This document shows, piece by piece, positions 1 to 8,440 of a DNA stretch of 64,000 nt. The stretch is from Bacillus luti (GTDB taxonomy: Bacteria; Bacillota; Bacilli; Bacillales; Bacillaceae_G). A model generated the notes under the pieces. That model saw only the letters and a program-made list of their open reading frames with translations. It had not been told where the DNA came from and did not search any database. The position numbers and the translations under genes were made by a program. Every line of letters begins with the position of its first letter. The stretch's first letter is position 1. The stretch lies in assembly GCF_001884105.1 (NCBI RefSeq), contig NZ_MACI01000078.1, forward strand, positions 248,001 through 312,000. The letters run 5' to 3'.

Positions 1-752
1 CACCAGAAGTTGAAGGACATTTCGATGAGAATATAAATGAGTATGTAGACGCACTTGGTACACAATTAACACAGACTGCAGTCATTGGACAAATTAATAC
101 ATTACTTCATGAAGATGCAATTATCGTAGGGGCGGCTGGAAGTCTTCCGGGTGATTTACAAAGAATGTGGGCATCGAGACAACCAAATACGTATCATATG
201 GAGTATGGATACTCTTGCATGGGCTATGAGGTTGCGGGCGCACTTGGTGCAAAGCTAGCTGAACCATCGAAGGAAGTATATGCAATGGTAGGGGATGGTA
301 GTTACCAAATGCTTCATTCTGAGCTCGTCACAAGCCTTCAAGAAAATAAAAAAATTAATATTTTATTGTTTGATAACTCCGGATTTGGCTGCATTAATAA
401 CTTGCAAATGGGCAATGGAATGGGAAGCTTTGGAACAGAGTTTCGCTACCGAGACCAGGAAACTCGTAAATTAAACGGGGCTATTATGAAAATTGATTTT
501 GCAGCTAGTGCGGCGGGATATGGTGTGAAAACATATCGTGTTACATCGATAGAACAATTACAGGAAGTGCTTGAAGATGCGAAAAAACAAACGGTTTCTA
601 CATTGATTGATATTAAAGTATTACCAAAAACAATGACAGATGGATATGAGTCATGGTGGCATGTAGGGGTTGCAGAAATATCTAATAGTCAAAGTGTACA
701 AGCTGCGTACGAGAGTAAAGTAAGTAACTTGCGAAAGGCAAGATCTTATTAG
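1..752 (+). CDS. iolD: IolD, 3D-(3,5/4)-trihydroxycyclohexane-1,2-dione hydrolase (C-terminal part)
   Basis: ThDP-dependent hydrolase of myo-inositol catabolism that opens the trihydroxycyclohexane-dione ring to 5-deoxy-glucuronate. The reading frame is already open at base 3 and ends with TAG at 750-752, so only about 249 C-terminal residues are present. The visible part is the ThDP-binding domain: the GDG motif (MVGDGSYQM) and an NSGFGCINN segment match the pyrophosphate/Mg site of this family, and WWHVGVAE near the end is typical of IolD. The next gene is iolE, as in the B. subtilis iol operon. The ATG at 165 is internal, not the start. Family assignment is firm; the N-terminal domain lies outside the window. 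Confidence 0.93.
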   Translation, partial: PEVEGHFDENINEYVDALGTQLTQTAVIGQINTLLHEDAIIVGAAGSLPGDLQRMWASRQPNTYHMEYGYSCMGYEVAGALGAKLAEPSKEVYAMVGDGSYQMLHSELVTSLQENKKINILLFDNSGFGCINNLQMGNGMGSFGTEFRYRDQETRKLNGAIMKIDFAASAAGYGVKTYRVTSIEQLQEVLEDAKKQTVSTLIDIKVLPKTMTDGYESWWHVGVAEISNSQSVQAAYESKVSNLRKARSY

Positions 753-762
753 AGTAGAGCAC

Positions 763-812
763 AAAGAGAGCTTTTTATCCACATGTATATTGTTTAGGAA
801 GCTCTCTTTTTA
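763..812 (+). terminator. Terminator-like hairpin between iolD and iolE
   Basis: Arms AAAGAGAGCTT (763-773) and AAGCTCTCTTT (799-809) pair perfectly over 11 bp across a 25-nt loop and are followed by T residues. It sits inside what should be one operon, so it is either a partial terminator that lowers iolE and downstream expression or an RNA-processing or stabilising stem. The loop is long for an efficient terminator. Confidence 0.5.
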
Positions 813-868
813 ACGAACAGATAAGAGGATTTAGCAGAATTTTATTATATTTTACAAAGAGGAGAGAT

Positions 869-1771
869 ATGGGGATGTTCAAAGAAAACACGATTAAGCT
901 TGGAATTGCACCAATTGCTTGGACAAATGATGATATGCCAGAACTAGGGGCAGAAAATACGTTTGAACAATGTATTAGTGAGATGGCACTAGCTGGATTT
1001 AATGGAAGTGAAGTAGGTAATAAATATCCGAGAAATACAATTGTATTGAAAAAATCTTTGGGATTAAGAAACCTGGAGATTGCTAGCGCATGGTTTAGTA
1101 TGTTTTTGACAACGAAGCCGCTTGAAGAGACTATACAAGCATTTATTAAGCATAGAGATTTCTTGCATGATATGGGTGCAAAAGTCATCGTTGTTTCAGA
1201 GCAAGGACATAGTATTCAAGGCTTAATGGATGTACCGCTATTTAAAAATAAGCCTGTTTTTACAGAAGAAGAGTGGGATAAGCTTGCGGAGGGGTTACAT
1301 CATCTCGGTAAATTGGCTCAGGAAAAGGGGCTACATATTGTATACCACCATCATATGGGTACGGGTGTTCAAACAACGGCAGAAATTGAAAAGTTAATGG
1401 ATATGACGGATCCAGAGCTTGTATCCTTGCTTTTTGATACAGGTCATCTTGTTTTTTCAGGAGAAGAACCGCTTTATATTTTGAAAAAATATTTACCCCG
1501 TATTAAACACGTACATTTAAAAGATATTCGCCAAGAAGTAGTAGATGCTGTAAAGAAAAACGAATTAAGCTTCTTACAGGCTGTGAAGAATGGTGCATTT
1601 ACAGTTCCTGGGGATGGTGTAATTGTATTTGATGAAGTGTTTACTATCCTTGCAAACTCTCATTATAAAGGGTGGTTTGTAGTAGAAGCAGAGCAAGACC
1701 CGGCTTTAGCAAATCCATTTGAATACGCATTAAAAGCCCGGAAATTTATACAAGAAAAAGCAGGTCTTTAG
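869..1771 (+). CDS. iolE: IolE, myo-inosose-2 dehydratase
   Basis: Converts scyllo-inosose (2-keto-myo-inositol) to the trihydroxycyclohexane-dione that is IolD's substrate. At 300 residues it has the xylose-isomerase-like TIM-barrel layout: VVSEQ near residue 107, YHHHMGTG near 158, LLFDTGH near 187, HVHLKD near 213 and FVVEAEQDP near 269, the metal and substrate positions of this family. The GGAG of the ribosome site (861-864) is too close to ATG 869 but ideally spaced from the in-frame ATG at 875, so the protein probably begins MFKENT (298 residues). It lies downstream of iolD and upstream of the LacI-type regulator. Confidence 0.93.
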   Translation: MGMFKENTIKLGIAPIAWTNDDMPELGAENTFEQCISEMALAGFNGSEVGNKYPRNTIVLKKSLGLRNLEIASAWFSMFLTTKPLEETIQAFIKHRDFLHDMGAKVIVVSEQGHSIQGLMDVPLFKNKPVFTEEEWDKLAEGLHHLGKLAQEKGLHIVYHHHMGTGVQTTAEIEKLMDMTDPELVSLLFDTGHLVFSGEEPLYILKKYLPRIKHVHLKDIRQEVVDAVKKNELSFLQAVKNGAFTVPGDGVIVFDEVFTILANSHYKGWFVVEAEQDPALANPFEYALKARKFIQEKAGL

Positions 1772-1843
1772 TTTCCGTATTGTGAGATTGCAAGTTTCAA
1801 TGTCGTATAAAGAATATGTAGTGGTAGGTAAAGGAGGTGTCAT

Positions 1844-2842
1844 ATGAAACCAACAATTTATAGTGTTGCAGAGGAAGCAGGTGTATCTATATCAACTGTT
1901 TCAAAGGTAATCAATCGGACTGGAAATATTAGTGAGAGTACGAGGAGAAAAGTATTTCAGGTTATGGATCAACTAAATTATCACCCAAGTGTCGTGGCAT
2001 CTGCTTTAACAGGAAAACAAACAAAAATGATTGGTCTTCTCATCCCTGACATCTCCAATCCATTTTTTGCTGAAGTAGCAAGAAGTATTGAGGACCGAAG
2101 CTATGAACTAGGGTTTCATGTGATGATATGTAATACGGATAATGATGCACAGAAAGAAAAGAAGTATTTATCCTTGTTAACTCGTCAAAGGATTGATGGT
2201 CTTATTGTCGCTTCAGCTTTTAGAAATGCTAGTTTACTAGAGAATATGGTAAAGCAGGATGTTCCGGTTAGTTTAATCGCTTCAGAAATCTACAATCTAT
2301 CCGTCAACACTGTAACTGTAGATGATTATAAAGGCGCTTATTTAGCTACTTCCTATTTACTATCCTTACAGCATAGGAAGGTTGCAATTATTACAGAGGA
2401 TGCGAAAAGTAATCAGCTTCGCTTACGTGCTTTTAAAGATGTTATGCAAGAAGAGGGAATCATTGTACCCCGAAATTATGTAGTAAAAACCGAAGCGACA
2501 ATTCAAAGTGGATATGAGAGTGCTAAGCAACTCTTGAGACTACAAGAAAGGCCGACTGCGATTTTTGCCTGTAATGATTTGTTGGCCATTGGGGTCATGA
2601 AGGTTGCCAAAGAAGAAGGGCTGAATATCCCTGAAGATTTATCAATTATTGGTTTTGATAATACTGTACTTTCTACTACGACAACCCCTATGTTAACGAC
2701 CATTGCACAACCGATGAAGCAAATGGGTACAAGGGTAGTAGAGATGCTCGTTGAAGAGATGAAACACCCGAAACTTTGTAAGGAACGTTTGCTTCTTACC
2801 CCGGAGTTAATTATTCGGCAATCAACTTGTCCTCTTACATAA
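1844..2842 (+). CDS. LacI/GalR-family transcriptional regulator inside the iol cluster
   Basis: A 332-residue LacI-family regulator: an N-terminal helix-turn-helix (TIYSVAEEAGVSISTVSKVI, residues 4-23), a hinge with the YHPSVVASALTG segment, then a periplasmic-binding-protein-like sensor (MIGLLIPDISNPFF, residues 62 onward; IFACNDLLAIG; SIIGFDNT). The start is clear from AAAGGAGGTG 8 nt upstream. It lies between iolE and the iolJ-type aldolase in the same direction, so it probably controls this operon. B. subtilis uses the DeoR-type IolR instead, so a LacI-type gene inside the cluster is a group-specific arrangement. The effector is unknown; an inositol-pathway intermediate is a guess from position. 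Confidence 0.9.
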   Translation: MKPTIYSVAEEAGVSISTVSKVINRTGNISESTRRKVFQVMDQLNYHPSVVASALTGKQTKMIGLLIPDISNPFFAEVARSIEDRSYELGFHVMICNTDNDAQKEKKYLSLLTRQRIDGLIVASAFRNASLLENMVKQDVPVSLIASEIYNLSVNTVTVDDYKGAYLATSYLLSLQHRKVAIITEDAKSNQLRLRAFKDVMQEEGIIVPRNYVVKTEATIQSGYESAKQLLRLQERPTAIFACNDLLAIGVMKVAKEEGLNIPEDLSIIGFDNTVLSTTTTPMLTTIAQPMKQMGTRVVEMLVEEMKHPKLCKERLLLTPELIIRQSTCPLT

Positions 2843-2907
2843 GGAGTAAAAAGACGAGACATTTGTGTTTCCATTTAATAAATAATATTGAAAAAGGTGA
2901 ATGTGTA

Positions 2908-3753
2908 ATGCCATTAGTTCAAATGAAAGATATTTTAATCAAGGCAAATCAAGAGAATTATGGGGTAGGGGCTTTCAGTGTCGCTAATATGGAAATGGTA
3001 ATGGGAGCTATTAAAGCAGCAGAAGAATTGCGTGCTCCGCTTATTCTACAAATTGCGGAAGTTCGTTTGAATCATTCGCCAATTCATCTGATTGGTCCTT
3101 TGATGATTGCTGCGGCGAAAAAAGCGGCTGTTCCAGTAGCAGTTCACTTTGATCACGGTATGACGTTTGAGAAGATCAAAGAGACGTTAGAAATTGGTTT
3201 TAGTTCAGTTATGTTTGATGGCTCTCACTATCCGTTAGAAGAGAATATTCAAAAGACAAAAGAAATTGTAGAACTTGCGAAACAGTACGGAGCGACAGTA
3301 GAGGCTGAGATTGGCATAGTAGGTGGTAGCGAGGATGGATCAGAAGATATTGAAATGTTGCTTACAAGCACTAAAGAAGCAAAACGATTTGCGGAAGAAA
3401 CAGACGTAGATGCGCTAGCTGTTGCGATTGGAAATGCGCACGGTATGTACAATGGAGATCCTGATTTACGATTAGACCGCTTACAGGAAATTAATGAGGT
3501 AGTTCGTATTCCACTAGTATTACATGGCGGTTCTGGCATTAGTCCAGAGAATTTCAAGCAATGCATTCAGCATGGCGTTCGTAAAATTAATGTAGCAACC
3601 GCAACATTTCAGAATGTAATCACTGTGGTTAACACCGCAGTTCGGAATACTCCTTATTCAGATTATTTTACGTACCATCAGGATGTTATTGAGGCCGCAT
3701 ACGAAAACGTTAAAAATCATATGCGAATATTCGGAAGTGAAAACAGAGTATAA
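2908..3753 (+). CDS. iolJ: Class II fructose-bisphosphate aldolase family protein, probable IolJ
   Basis: Probable 2-deoxy-5-keto-gluconate-6-phosphate aldolase, the step that yields malonic semialdehyde and dihydroxyacetone phosphate. I take ATG 2908, giving 281 residues beginning MPLVQMKD, because AAAAAGGTG precedes it; the frame stays open upstream to 2827 but would add an unfamiliar leader overlapping the lacI-type gene. Zinc-ligand regions of class II aldolases are visible: HFDHGMT (near residue 81), EAEIG, AIGNAHGMYNG and LHGGSG, the last binding phosphate. Ordinary FbaA is a close paralogue, so the IolJ role rests mainly on operon context. Confidence 0.85.
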   Translation: MPLVQMKDILIKANQENYGVGAFSVANMEMVMGAIKAAEELRAPLILQIAEVRLNHSPIHLIGPLMIAAAKKAAVPVAVHFDHGMTFEKIKETLEIGFSSVMFDGSHYPLEENIQKTKEIVELAKQYGATVEAEIGIVGGSEDGSEDIEMLLTSTKEAKRFAEETDVDALAVAIGNAHGMYNGDPDLRLDRLQEINEVVRIPLVLHGGSGISPENFKQCIQHGVRKINVATATFQNVITVVNTAVRNTPYSDYFTYHQDVIEAAYENVKNHMRIFGSENRV

Positions 3754-3858
3754 CGAGAAAAGATTTCTTCATTAATAGTTAGAAGAAACTCGAAATGTAG
3801 TTAGCTGAAAAAGGCAGAGAATGATAGAAAATATCCAATTAACAAGGGGGAGAACGTC

Positions 3859-4650
3859 ATGTTAGGAAAATTAGGCGAATTAAAAGAAGGGTATAATGTA
3901 TTAACAGAAATGAACGGTCAATGTAGTGATATGTTAATGGATATAGGTATATATAAGATGTCTAATGGAAAGGAAGAGTTGCTATTTGATAATAAGAATG
4001 AAACGGCAGTTCTTTTACTAGAAGGGGTAATACGTTTAGAGTGGGAAGGAAAGGAACAAGTTATTCAAAGAAAGTCTGTTTTTGAAGAGACCCCATGGTG
4101 TTTACACGTTGCTAAAAATGTGAAGGTTACAATTACTGCTCTTTCAGATAGTGAAGTGCTTGTTCAAAAAACAAATAATGACCAAGAATTTGCGTCCAAG
4201 TTGTATACTCCAAATGAGTGTCAAAGTGTTGTAGCTGGAGAAGGCGTATGGAATGGAACGGCACAGCGTGTTATTCGGACAATTTTTGACTATAATAACG
4301 CAGCATATTCTAATATGGTGGTAGGAGAAGTTATTTCTTATCCAGGACGATGGTCCAGTTATCCACCGCATCATCATGATCAGCCAGAGGTATATTATTA
4401 TCGCTTTAACAAGCCGCAGGGATTCGGATGTGCAATGGTTGGTGAGGATGCTTATCGCGTTGTACATAATAGTTTTATTACAATTCCGGGTGAGCTGGAC
4501 CACCCACAAGCAACGGCGCCTGGATATGCGATGTATTTTTGTTGGATGATTCGACATCTTGAGAATAATCCATGGAATGATCGTATCATGGAGGAAGACC
4601 ACAAGTGGTTATTAGAACCAAACGCGAAAATTTGGCCAGAAAAGGAATAG
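3859..4650 (+). CDS. iolB: IolB, 5-deoxy-glucuronate isomerase
   Basis: Isomerises 5-deoxy-D-glucuronate to 2-deoxy-5-keto-D-gluconate in inositol catabolism. It has 263 residues and the double-cupin fold of the IolB/KduI family. The second cupin carries the metal site in YPPHHHDQPEVYYYRF (near residues 166-181) with a later histidine in PGELDHPQ. The start ATG follows AACAAGGGGGAG. It is the last gene of the cluster here, separated from iolJ by 105 bp and followed by a hairpin. In B. subtilis iolB comes second in the operon, so gene order differs. Confidence 0.94.
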   Translation: MLGKLGELKEGYNVLTEMNGQCSDMLMDIGIYKMSNGKEELLFDNKNETAVLLLEGVIRLEWEGKEQVIQRKSVFEETPWCLHVAKNVKVTITALSDSEVLVQKTNNDQEFASKLYTPNECQSVVAGEGVWNGTAQRVIRTIFDYNNAAYSNMVVGEVISYPGRWSSYPPHHHDQPEVYYYRFNKPQGFGCAMVGEDAYRVVHNSFITIPGELDHPQATAPGYAMYFCWMIRHLENNPWNDRIMEEDHKWLLEPNAKIWPEKE

Positions 4651-4671
4651 ACAAAAATAAAATGAAACTTT

Positions 4672-4703
4672 AATCAGTGGGGTGTTATCTCCCACTGATT
4701 TTT
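4672..4703 (+). terminator. Terminator of the iol cluster, resembling a bcr1 repeat end
   Basis: AATCAGTGGGG/CCCACTGATT stem with a short loop and TTTTT after it. The stretch from GAAACTTTAATCAGTGGGG (about 4664 onward) is the exact reverse complement of the right end of the bcr1-type element at 34252-34293, so this terminator may be a repeat fragment. Confidence 0.8.
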
Positions 4704-4798
4704 AGTTGGTTTTATCAAAATGTAAGACGAATTTTGAGACTTATTCAAAAAACAGCTAAATATAAGAGAAAAGAAAGTATAAATAATTTTAACTTGCT

Positions 4799-4830
4799 TT
4801 ATTATCACTTGCGTAGTAAAGTGATAATAA
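4799..4830. promoter_or_regulatory. Perfect inverted repeat before the MarR gene (probable operator)
   Basis: TTATTATCACTT (4799-4810) and AAGTGATAATAA (4819-4830) are perfect 12-bp arms with an 8-nt spacer, 25 bp before the MarR start. MarR proteins commonly autoregulate through such sites. A related half-site (AAGTGAT) recurs near 5329 before the downstream oxidoreductase. Confidence 0.6.
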
Positions 4831-4855
4831 GATGAACGCTAGGAAGTGATGAAAC

Positions 4856-5299
4856 ATGCGTGATAATACGATAGGATCGTTAATATGGTTACGTTTAATA
4901 CGATTTACGAACCAAAGTAATCAGATGTCAAATGAGTTTTTAAAACGTTTTGATTTAACGACAGCTCAATTTGATGTACTTTTACAAATACGGACTTACC
5001 AGCCGTTAACGCAAATGGAATTAGCTGAGAAGGTTACTGTTACACAAGGTGGTATTTCTCGAATGTTAACTCGCCTTGAAAAAGAAGGCTATATTATACG
5101 AAAACAAGATTGGAAGACGAAAACCATTAGTCTTACAGAGCAAGGGGGAGCGGCTTTAGAAAGAGCATTGCCAGAGCAACTTGCATTTCAATCATCATTT
5201 TTTGATGATGTATTAAATGAAGAAGAGCAGAAAATACTTTATGAGTTGATGACAAAAGTTCATAAGCATAGTGAAAAAAAAGAATTACCGAATGAGTAA
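4856..5299 (+). CDS. MarR-family transcriptional regulator
   Basis: A 147-residue winged-helix regulator. The MarR domain spans about residues 30-125: AQFDVLLQI, then the recognition helix region [22 protein letters not shown] (residues 60-81), then a wing ending TISLTEQG. Start ATG follows GGAAGTG. It lies 76 bp upstream of a flavin-dependent monooxygenase in the same direction, a common arrangement in which the MarR protein represses both genes until a small aromatic or electrophile is sensed. Inverted repeats precede both genes. The ligand cannot be read from sequence; no obvious redox cysteine cluster is present. Confidence 0.9.
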   Translation: MRDNTIGSLIWLRLIRFTNQSNQMSNEFLKRFDLTTAQFDVLLQIRTYQPLTQMELAEKVTVTQGGISRMLTRLEKEGYIIRKQDWKTKTISLTEQGGAALERALPEQLAFQSSFFDDVLNEEEQKILYELMTKVHKHSEKKELPNE

Positions 5300-5317
5300 T
5301 TTTTTTTACAGAATCAA

Positions 5318-5347
5318 TTGACTAATCAAGTGATTAAGGGGAAATTA
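5318..5347 (+). promoter_or_regulatory. Promoter/operator of the monooxygenase gene
   Basis: A -35-like TTGACT (5318-5323) overlaps the palindrome TAATCA-AG-TGATTA (5323-5336), with a weak -10 around 5341-5347. A repressor here would block the promoter. The AAGTGATTA half resembles the arms of the site at 4799-4830, suggesting the same MarR protein binds both. Confidence 0.45.
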
Positions 5348-5375
5348 ATACCGATTAATAAAGGAGAGAGCAATT

Positions 5376-6431
5376 ATGGAAAAATACCGTATGGATACAA
5401 ATAAAGGAATTGAGTTTGGATTATATTCAATTGGGGATCATATTTTAAATCCGCATAATGGAAAAAAATTAAGTGCAGGGGAGCGAATTCGTGAGCTTAT
5501 TGAAACAGCTAAGTTAGCAGATGAGGCTGGACTTGATGTATTTGCAGTTGGTGAAAGTCATCAAACGCATTTTACAACGCAAGCCCACACAGTAATTTTA
5601 GGGGCTGTTGCACAAGCAACGAAAAATATTAAAATAGCGAGTTCTGCAACAATATTAAGTACATCAGATCCAGTTCGAGTATATGAAGATTTTGCTACAA
5701 TTGATTTAATTTCTAATGGACGTGCTGAAATTGTAGCTGGTCGTGGTTCTCGTATTGGGGGTTATAGTTTACTTGGTTACGATGTAAATGATTATGAAGA
5801 GTTATTTGAAGAAAAGATGGATCTTTTACTGAAAATTAATAAAGAAGAAAATGTAACATGGAAAGGGCAGTTCAGAGCACCACTTGAACATGCGGGTATT
5901 ATTCCAAGAGCTAAAAATAATAACTTACCAATTTGGCGCGCGGTTGGTGGTCCACCAGCTAGTGCCATTAAAGCAGGGAGCGCAGGTGTTCCGATGATGA
6001 TAACAACGCTTGGCGGACCAGCTATTAATTTTAAAGTGTCAGTAGATGCTTATCGTGAGGCGGCTGCGCAAAGTGGATTTGATCCAGCTAGTTTACCGAT
6101 TGCAACAACGAGTTTATTCTATACAGCAGAAAATTCACAAGATGCGCTAAGTGAATATTATCCTCACATTAATGCTGGAATGATTGCGTTACGTGGCGCG
6201 GGATATCCAAAGCAACAATTTACAAATGCGTTAGATTACCGTGACGCGTTAATGATTGGTAGCCCGCAGCAAATCATTGAAAAAATGCTTTATCAATATG
6301 AATTATTTGGACAACAACGTTTTATGGCACAAATTGATTTCGGTGGTGTACCATTTGACAAAATTGAGAAAAATATCGAATTAATTGCTACTGAAATTTT
6401 ACCGGCTGTTAGAAAACATACAGCGAAATAA
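5376..6431 (+). CDS. LLM-class flavin-dependent oxidoreductase (luciferase-like)
   Basis: A 351-residue bacterial-luciferase-like TIM-barrel protein that would use FMNH2 or F420-like cofactors; in Bacillus, FMN is expected. Recognisable parts are the N-terminal EFGLYSIGDH, AKLADEAGLDVFAVGESHQ (near residues 46-64), the conserved DFATIDLISNGRAEIVAGRGS (near 108-128) and PIWRAVGGPP with the C-terminal phosphate-binding region. The start has AAAGGAGAG at good distance. It is likely co-regulated with the MarR gene upstream. The substrate is unknown; related proteins act on aliphatic or aromatic compounds and some in detoxification. Confidence 0.87.
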   Translation: MEKYRMDTNKGIEFGLYSIGDHILNPHNGKKLSAGERIRELIETAKLADEAGLDVFAVGESHQTHFTTQAHTVILGAVAQATKNIKIASSATILSTSDPVRVYEDFATIDLISNGRAEIVAGRGSRIGGYSLLGYDVNDYEELFEEKMDLLLKINKEENVTWKGQFRAPLEHAGIIPRAKNNNLPIWRAVGGPPASAIKAGSAGVPMMITTLGGPAINFKVSVDAYREAAAQSGFDPASLPIATTSLFYTAENSQDALSEYYPHINAGMIALRGAGYPKQQFTNALDYRDALMIGSPQQIIEKMLYQYELFGQQRFMAQIDFGGVPFDKIEKNIELIATEILPAVRKHTAK

Positions 6432-6435
6432 TTTG

Positions 6436-6472
6436 AAAATACCGAGAATCTAACTGATTCTCGGTATTTTTT
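6436..6472 (+). terminator. Terminator after the LLM oxidoreductase
   Basis: AAATACCGAGAAT and ATTCTCGGTATTT pair over 13 bp around a short loop and run into seven Ts: a canonical intrinsic terminator. Confidence 0.92.
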
Positions 6473-6475
6473 TAT

Positions 6476-7036
6476 GTAATTGTTTAGGTTGAAAAAATGA
6501 CAAAAAAATGAATTTTTAGTTTAGGGAGAAGGGAGTTGGTTTCTATTTTTGAATAACAAAATGCTAGGAATGAATTTTGAAAATACATTTTTCTCTTGAC
6601 AAAAATCTTGTATTTTTCTCTGTTGTTTTCAAGGACATTTTTTTGAATGAAAGTCAAGTGTGTAAAGAGAAAAACGATGTTTGTATTGATGTAAAAGTAA
6701 GTATCACATTCAAAAAATGCATTTTAATAATGCGAAAAAATTTATTCAAAAAAATACCAAAAGACATATTTCAGACAAAATGATGTCAATAATACGTCAA
6801 AAATCATCTGAATTTATTATGTAAGTATATTATACAATTCGATTAACGAATCAAAACACTACAGAAATAGTGAAAAGGTAAAAAATAGCATTGCAATAGT
6901 TTGAAAAACTGAAATTTCGCATTTTTCGACAATACATACAAGATGTTTTTGTCTTTTCGTATTTCTTAATAATTGAGTTTTTTAAGATTGCTCAATTAAT
7001 TTTTATTATAAAAACTATGAAGGAAGTGATTTTAGT
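6476..7036. other. 561-bp AT-rich upstream region of cydABDC
   Basis: Very AT-rich and without a convincing gene. A 68-codon frame at 6577-6783 is mostly Phe, Lys and Ile codons with no good ribosome site and is probably chance. The length fits a long regulatory leader: in B. subtilis cyd is controlled by Rex, CcpA and ResD, but I could not find a clean Rex or cre consensus here. Confidence 0.5.
6966..7005 (+). promoter_or_regulatory. Hairpin in the cydA leader, possible attenuator
   Basis: TAATTGAG (6970-6977) pairs with CTCAATTA (6991-6998) and is followed by a T-rich run ending about 15 bp before the cydA ribosome site. It could act as a weak leader terminator or influence translation; the stem is short and AT-rich. 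Confidence 0.35.
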
Positions 7037-8440
7037 ATGGAAACGCTCGAATTGGCACGAATACAGTTCGCATCAACAACGATTTTCCATTACTTTTTTG
7101 TTCCACTGTCAATTGGTTTAGCTTTTATTATTGCGATAATGCAAACGTTGTATGTGGTAAAAGGGCAAGAAATATATAAGAAGATGGCGAAGTTTTGGAC
7201 GCAATTATTCCTTATTAACTTTGCAGTAGGGGTAGTAACAGGTATTTTACAAGAGTTTCAGTTTGGTATGAACTGGTCAACATATTCACGTTTCGTAGGT
7301 GATGTATTTGGTCCATCACTTGCAATTGAAGGATTGCTGGCATTTTTCATTGAGTCTACATTTCTAGGTTTATGGGTATTCGGTGAGGATAAATTACCGA
7401 AGCGAATTCACTTATTATGTATTTGGCTCCTTTCAATTGGAACAATGTTATCAGCATTTTGGATTTTAACTGCAAGTGCATTTATGCAGTCACCTGCAGG
7501 GTATGAAATGGCAGCTGATGGGCGTGCGCAAATGAATGATTTCTTAGCAATTATTCAAAATCCGCAACTATGGGTACAATTCCCACATACAATTACAGCG
7601 GCAATTGCAACAGGGGCATTCTTTATTGCAGGTGTAAGTGCATGGAAAATTACAAAAGGACAAGAAACTGTAGTATTTAAAAAATCTTTCCGCATTTCTA
7701 TCATTGTTGGAACGATTACAACGGCGCTTGTATTATTCTTCGGTCATGCACAAGCACAACAATTAATTAAGACACATCCAATGAAAATGGCAGCAGCTGA
7801 AGCACTATGGAACACGAGTGAGGATCCAGCACCATTTACAGTATTTGCGAAAATTGATACAGAGAAGAAAGAAAATTCGTTTGAAATTCAAATCCCTTAT
7901 ATGCTAAGTCTATTGTCGTATGATAAGTTTAGCGGTCAAGTTGAAGGGATGAATCAAATTCAAAAACAATATGAAGAAAAATATGGGCCTGGAGATTATA
8001 TTCCGCCGGTTCATACAATGTTTTGGAGTTTTAGAGCGATGGTTATGAGTGGAATATTTATGCTTCTTCTAGGAGCTTACGGATGGTTCTTATCAAGAAA
8101 AGATCGTTTAGCTGAAAAAACATGGTATTTAAAATTAATGGTGTATGCAATTTCTCTTCCGTTCATCGGTAATACAGTAGGATGGATTATGACTGAAATG
8201 GGTCGTCAGCCTTGGGTAGTATTTGGTGTAATGAAAACAGAAGATGCTGTATCACCAAATGTAACATTCGGTGAAGTATTATTCTCACTTATTTCATTCA
8301 CATCAATGTATTTAATTATGGGTGGAATTTGTGTGTACTTATTCGTTCGTACTATTAAGGGACATACGAATAAGAAAACGAAAAAGGATTATCAAAGCCA
8401 TGATCCATTTGATAAGGAGGAAGAGTATGTTATCTCTTAA
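7037..8440 (+). CDS. cydA: CydA, cytochrome bd ubiquinol/menaquinol oxidase subunit I
   Basis: Haem-bearing subunit of the high-affinity terminal oxidase that oxidises quinol and reduces O2 in the membrane. 467 residues with about nine hydrophobic segments. The haem b595 ligand His is in TIFHYFFVP (near residue 18), a second conserved His is in VQFPHTITAA (near 184) and WIMTEMGRQPW (near 385) contains the conserved C-terminal segment. The Q loop is of the short type usual in Bacillus. Start ATG follows AAGGAAGTG. It begins the overlapping cydABDC run. A basic tail (GHTNKKTKKD) precedes the overlap with cydB. Confidence 0.97.
   Translation: METLELARIQFASTTIFHYFFVPLSIGLAFIIAIMQTLYVVKGQEIYKKMAKFWTQLFLINFAVGVVTGILQEFQFGMNWSTYSRFVGDVFGPSLAIEGLLAFFIESTFLGLWVFGEDKLPKRIHLLCIWLLSIGTMLSAFWILTASAFMQSPAGYEMAADGRAQMNDFLAIIQNPQLWVQFPHTITAAIATGAFFIAGVSAWKITKGQETVVFKKSFRISIIVGTITTALVLFFGHAQAQQLIKTHPMKMAAAEALWNTSEDPAPFTVFAKIDTEKKENSFEIQIPYMLSLLSYDKFSGQVEGMNQIQKQYEEKYGPGDYIPPVHTMFWSFRAMVMSGIFMLLLGAYGWFLSRKDRLAEKTWYLKLMVYAISLPFIGNTVGWIMTEMGRQPWVVFGVMKTEDAVSPNVTFGEVLFSLISFTSMYLIMGGICVYLFVRTIKGHTNKKTKKDYQSHDPFDKEEEYVIS

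Noticed and set aside
775-1188. 137-codon minus-strand ORF
   Set aside because: Overlaps iolE, whose family motifs are certain; no ribosome site. Shadow frame.
2503-2874. 123-codon minus-strand ORF
   Set aside because: Complement of the LacI-type gene; no protein-like features.
2827-2907. Upstream start for the iolJ-type aldolase
   Set aside because: Would overlap the LacI-type gene and adds a non-family leader; ATG 2908 has the ribosome site.
4144-4602. 152-codon minus-strand ORF
   Set aside because: Lies wholly in iolB on the other strand.
6577-6783. 68-codon plus-strand ORF in the cyd upstream region
   Set aside because: Biased to Phe, Lys and Ile as expected for AT-rich DNA, weak ribosome site, no recognisable domain.
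8322-8426. Upstream start for cydB
   Set aside because: Only reads the cydA end in another frame; ATG 8427 follows TAAGGAGGAAGAG.
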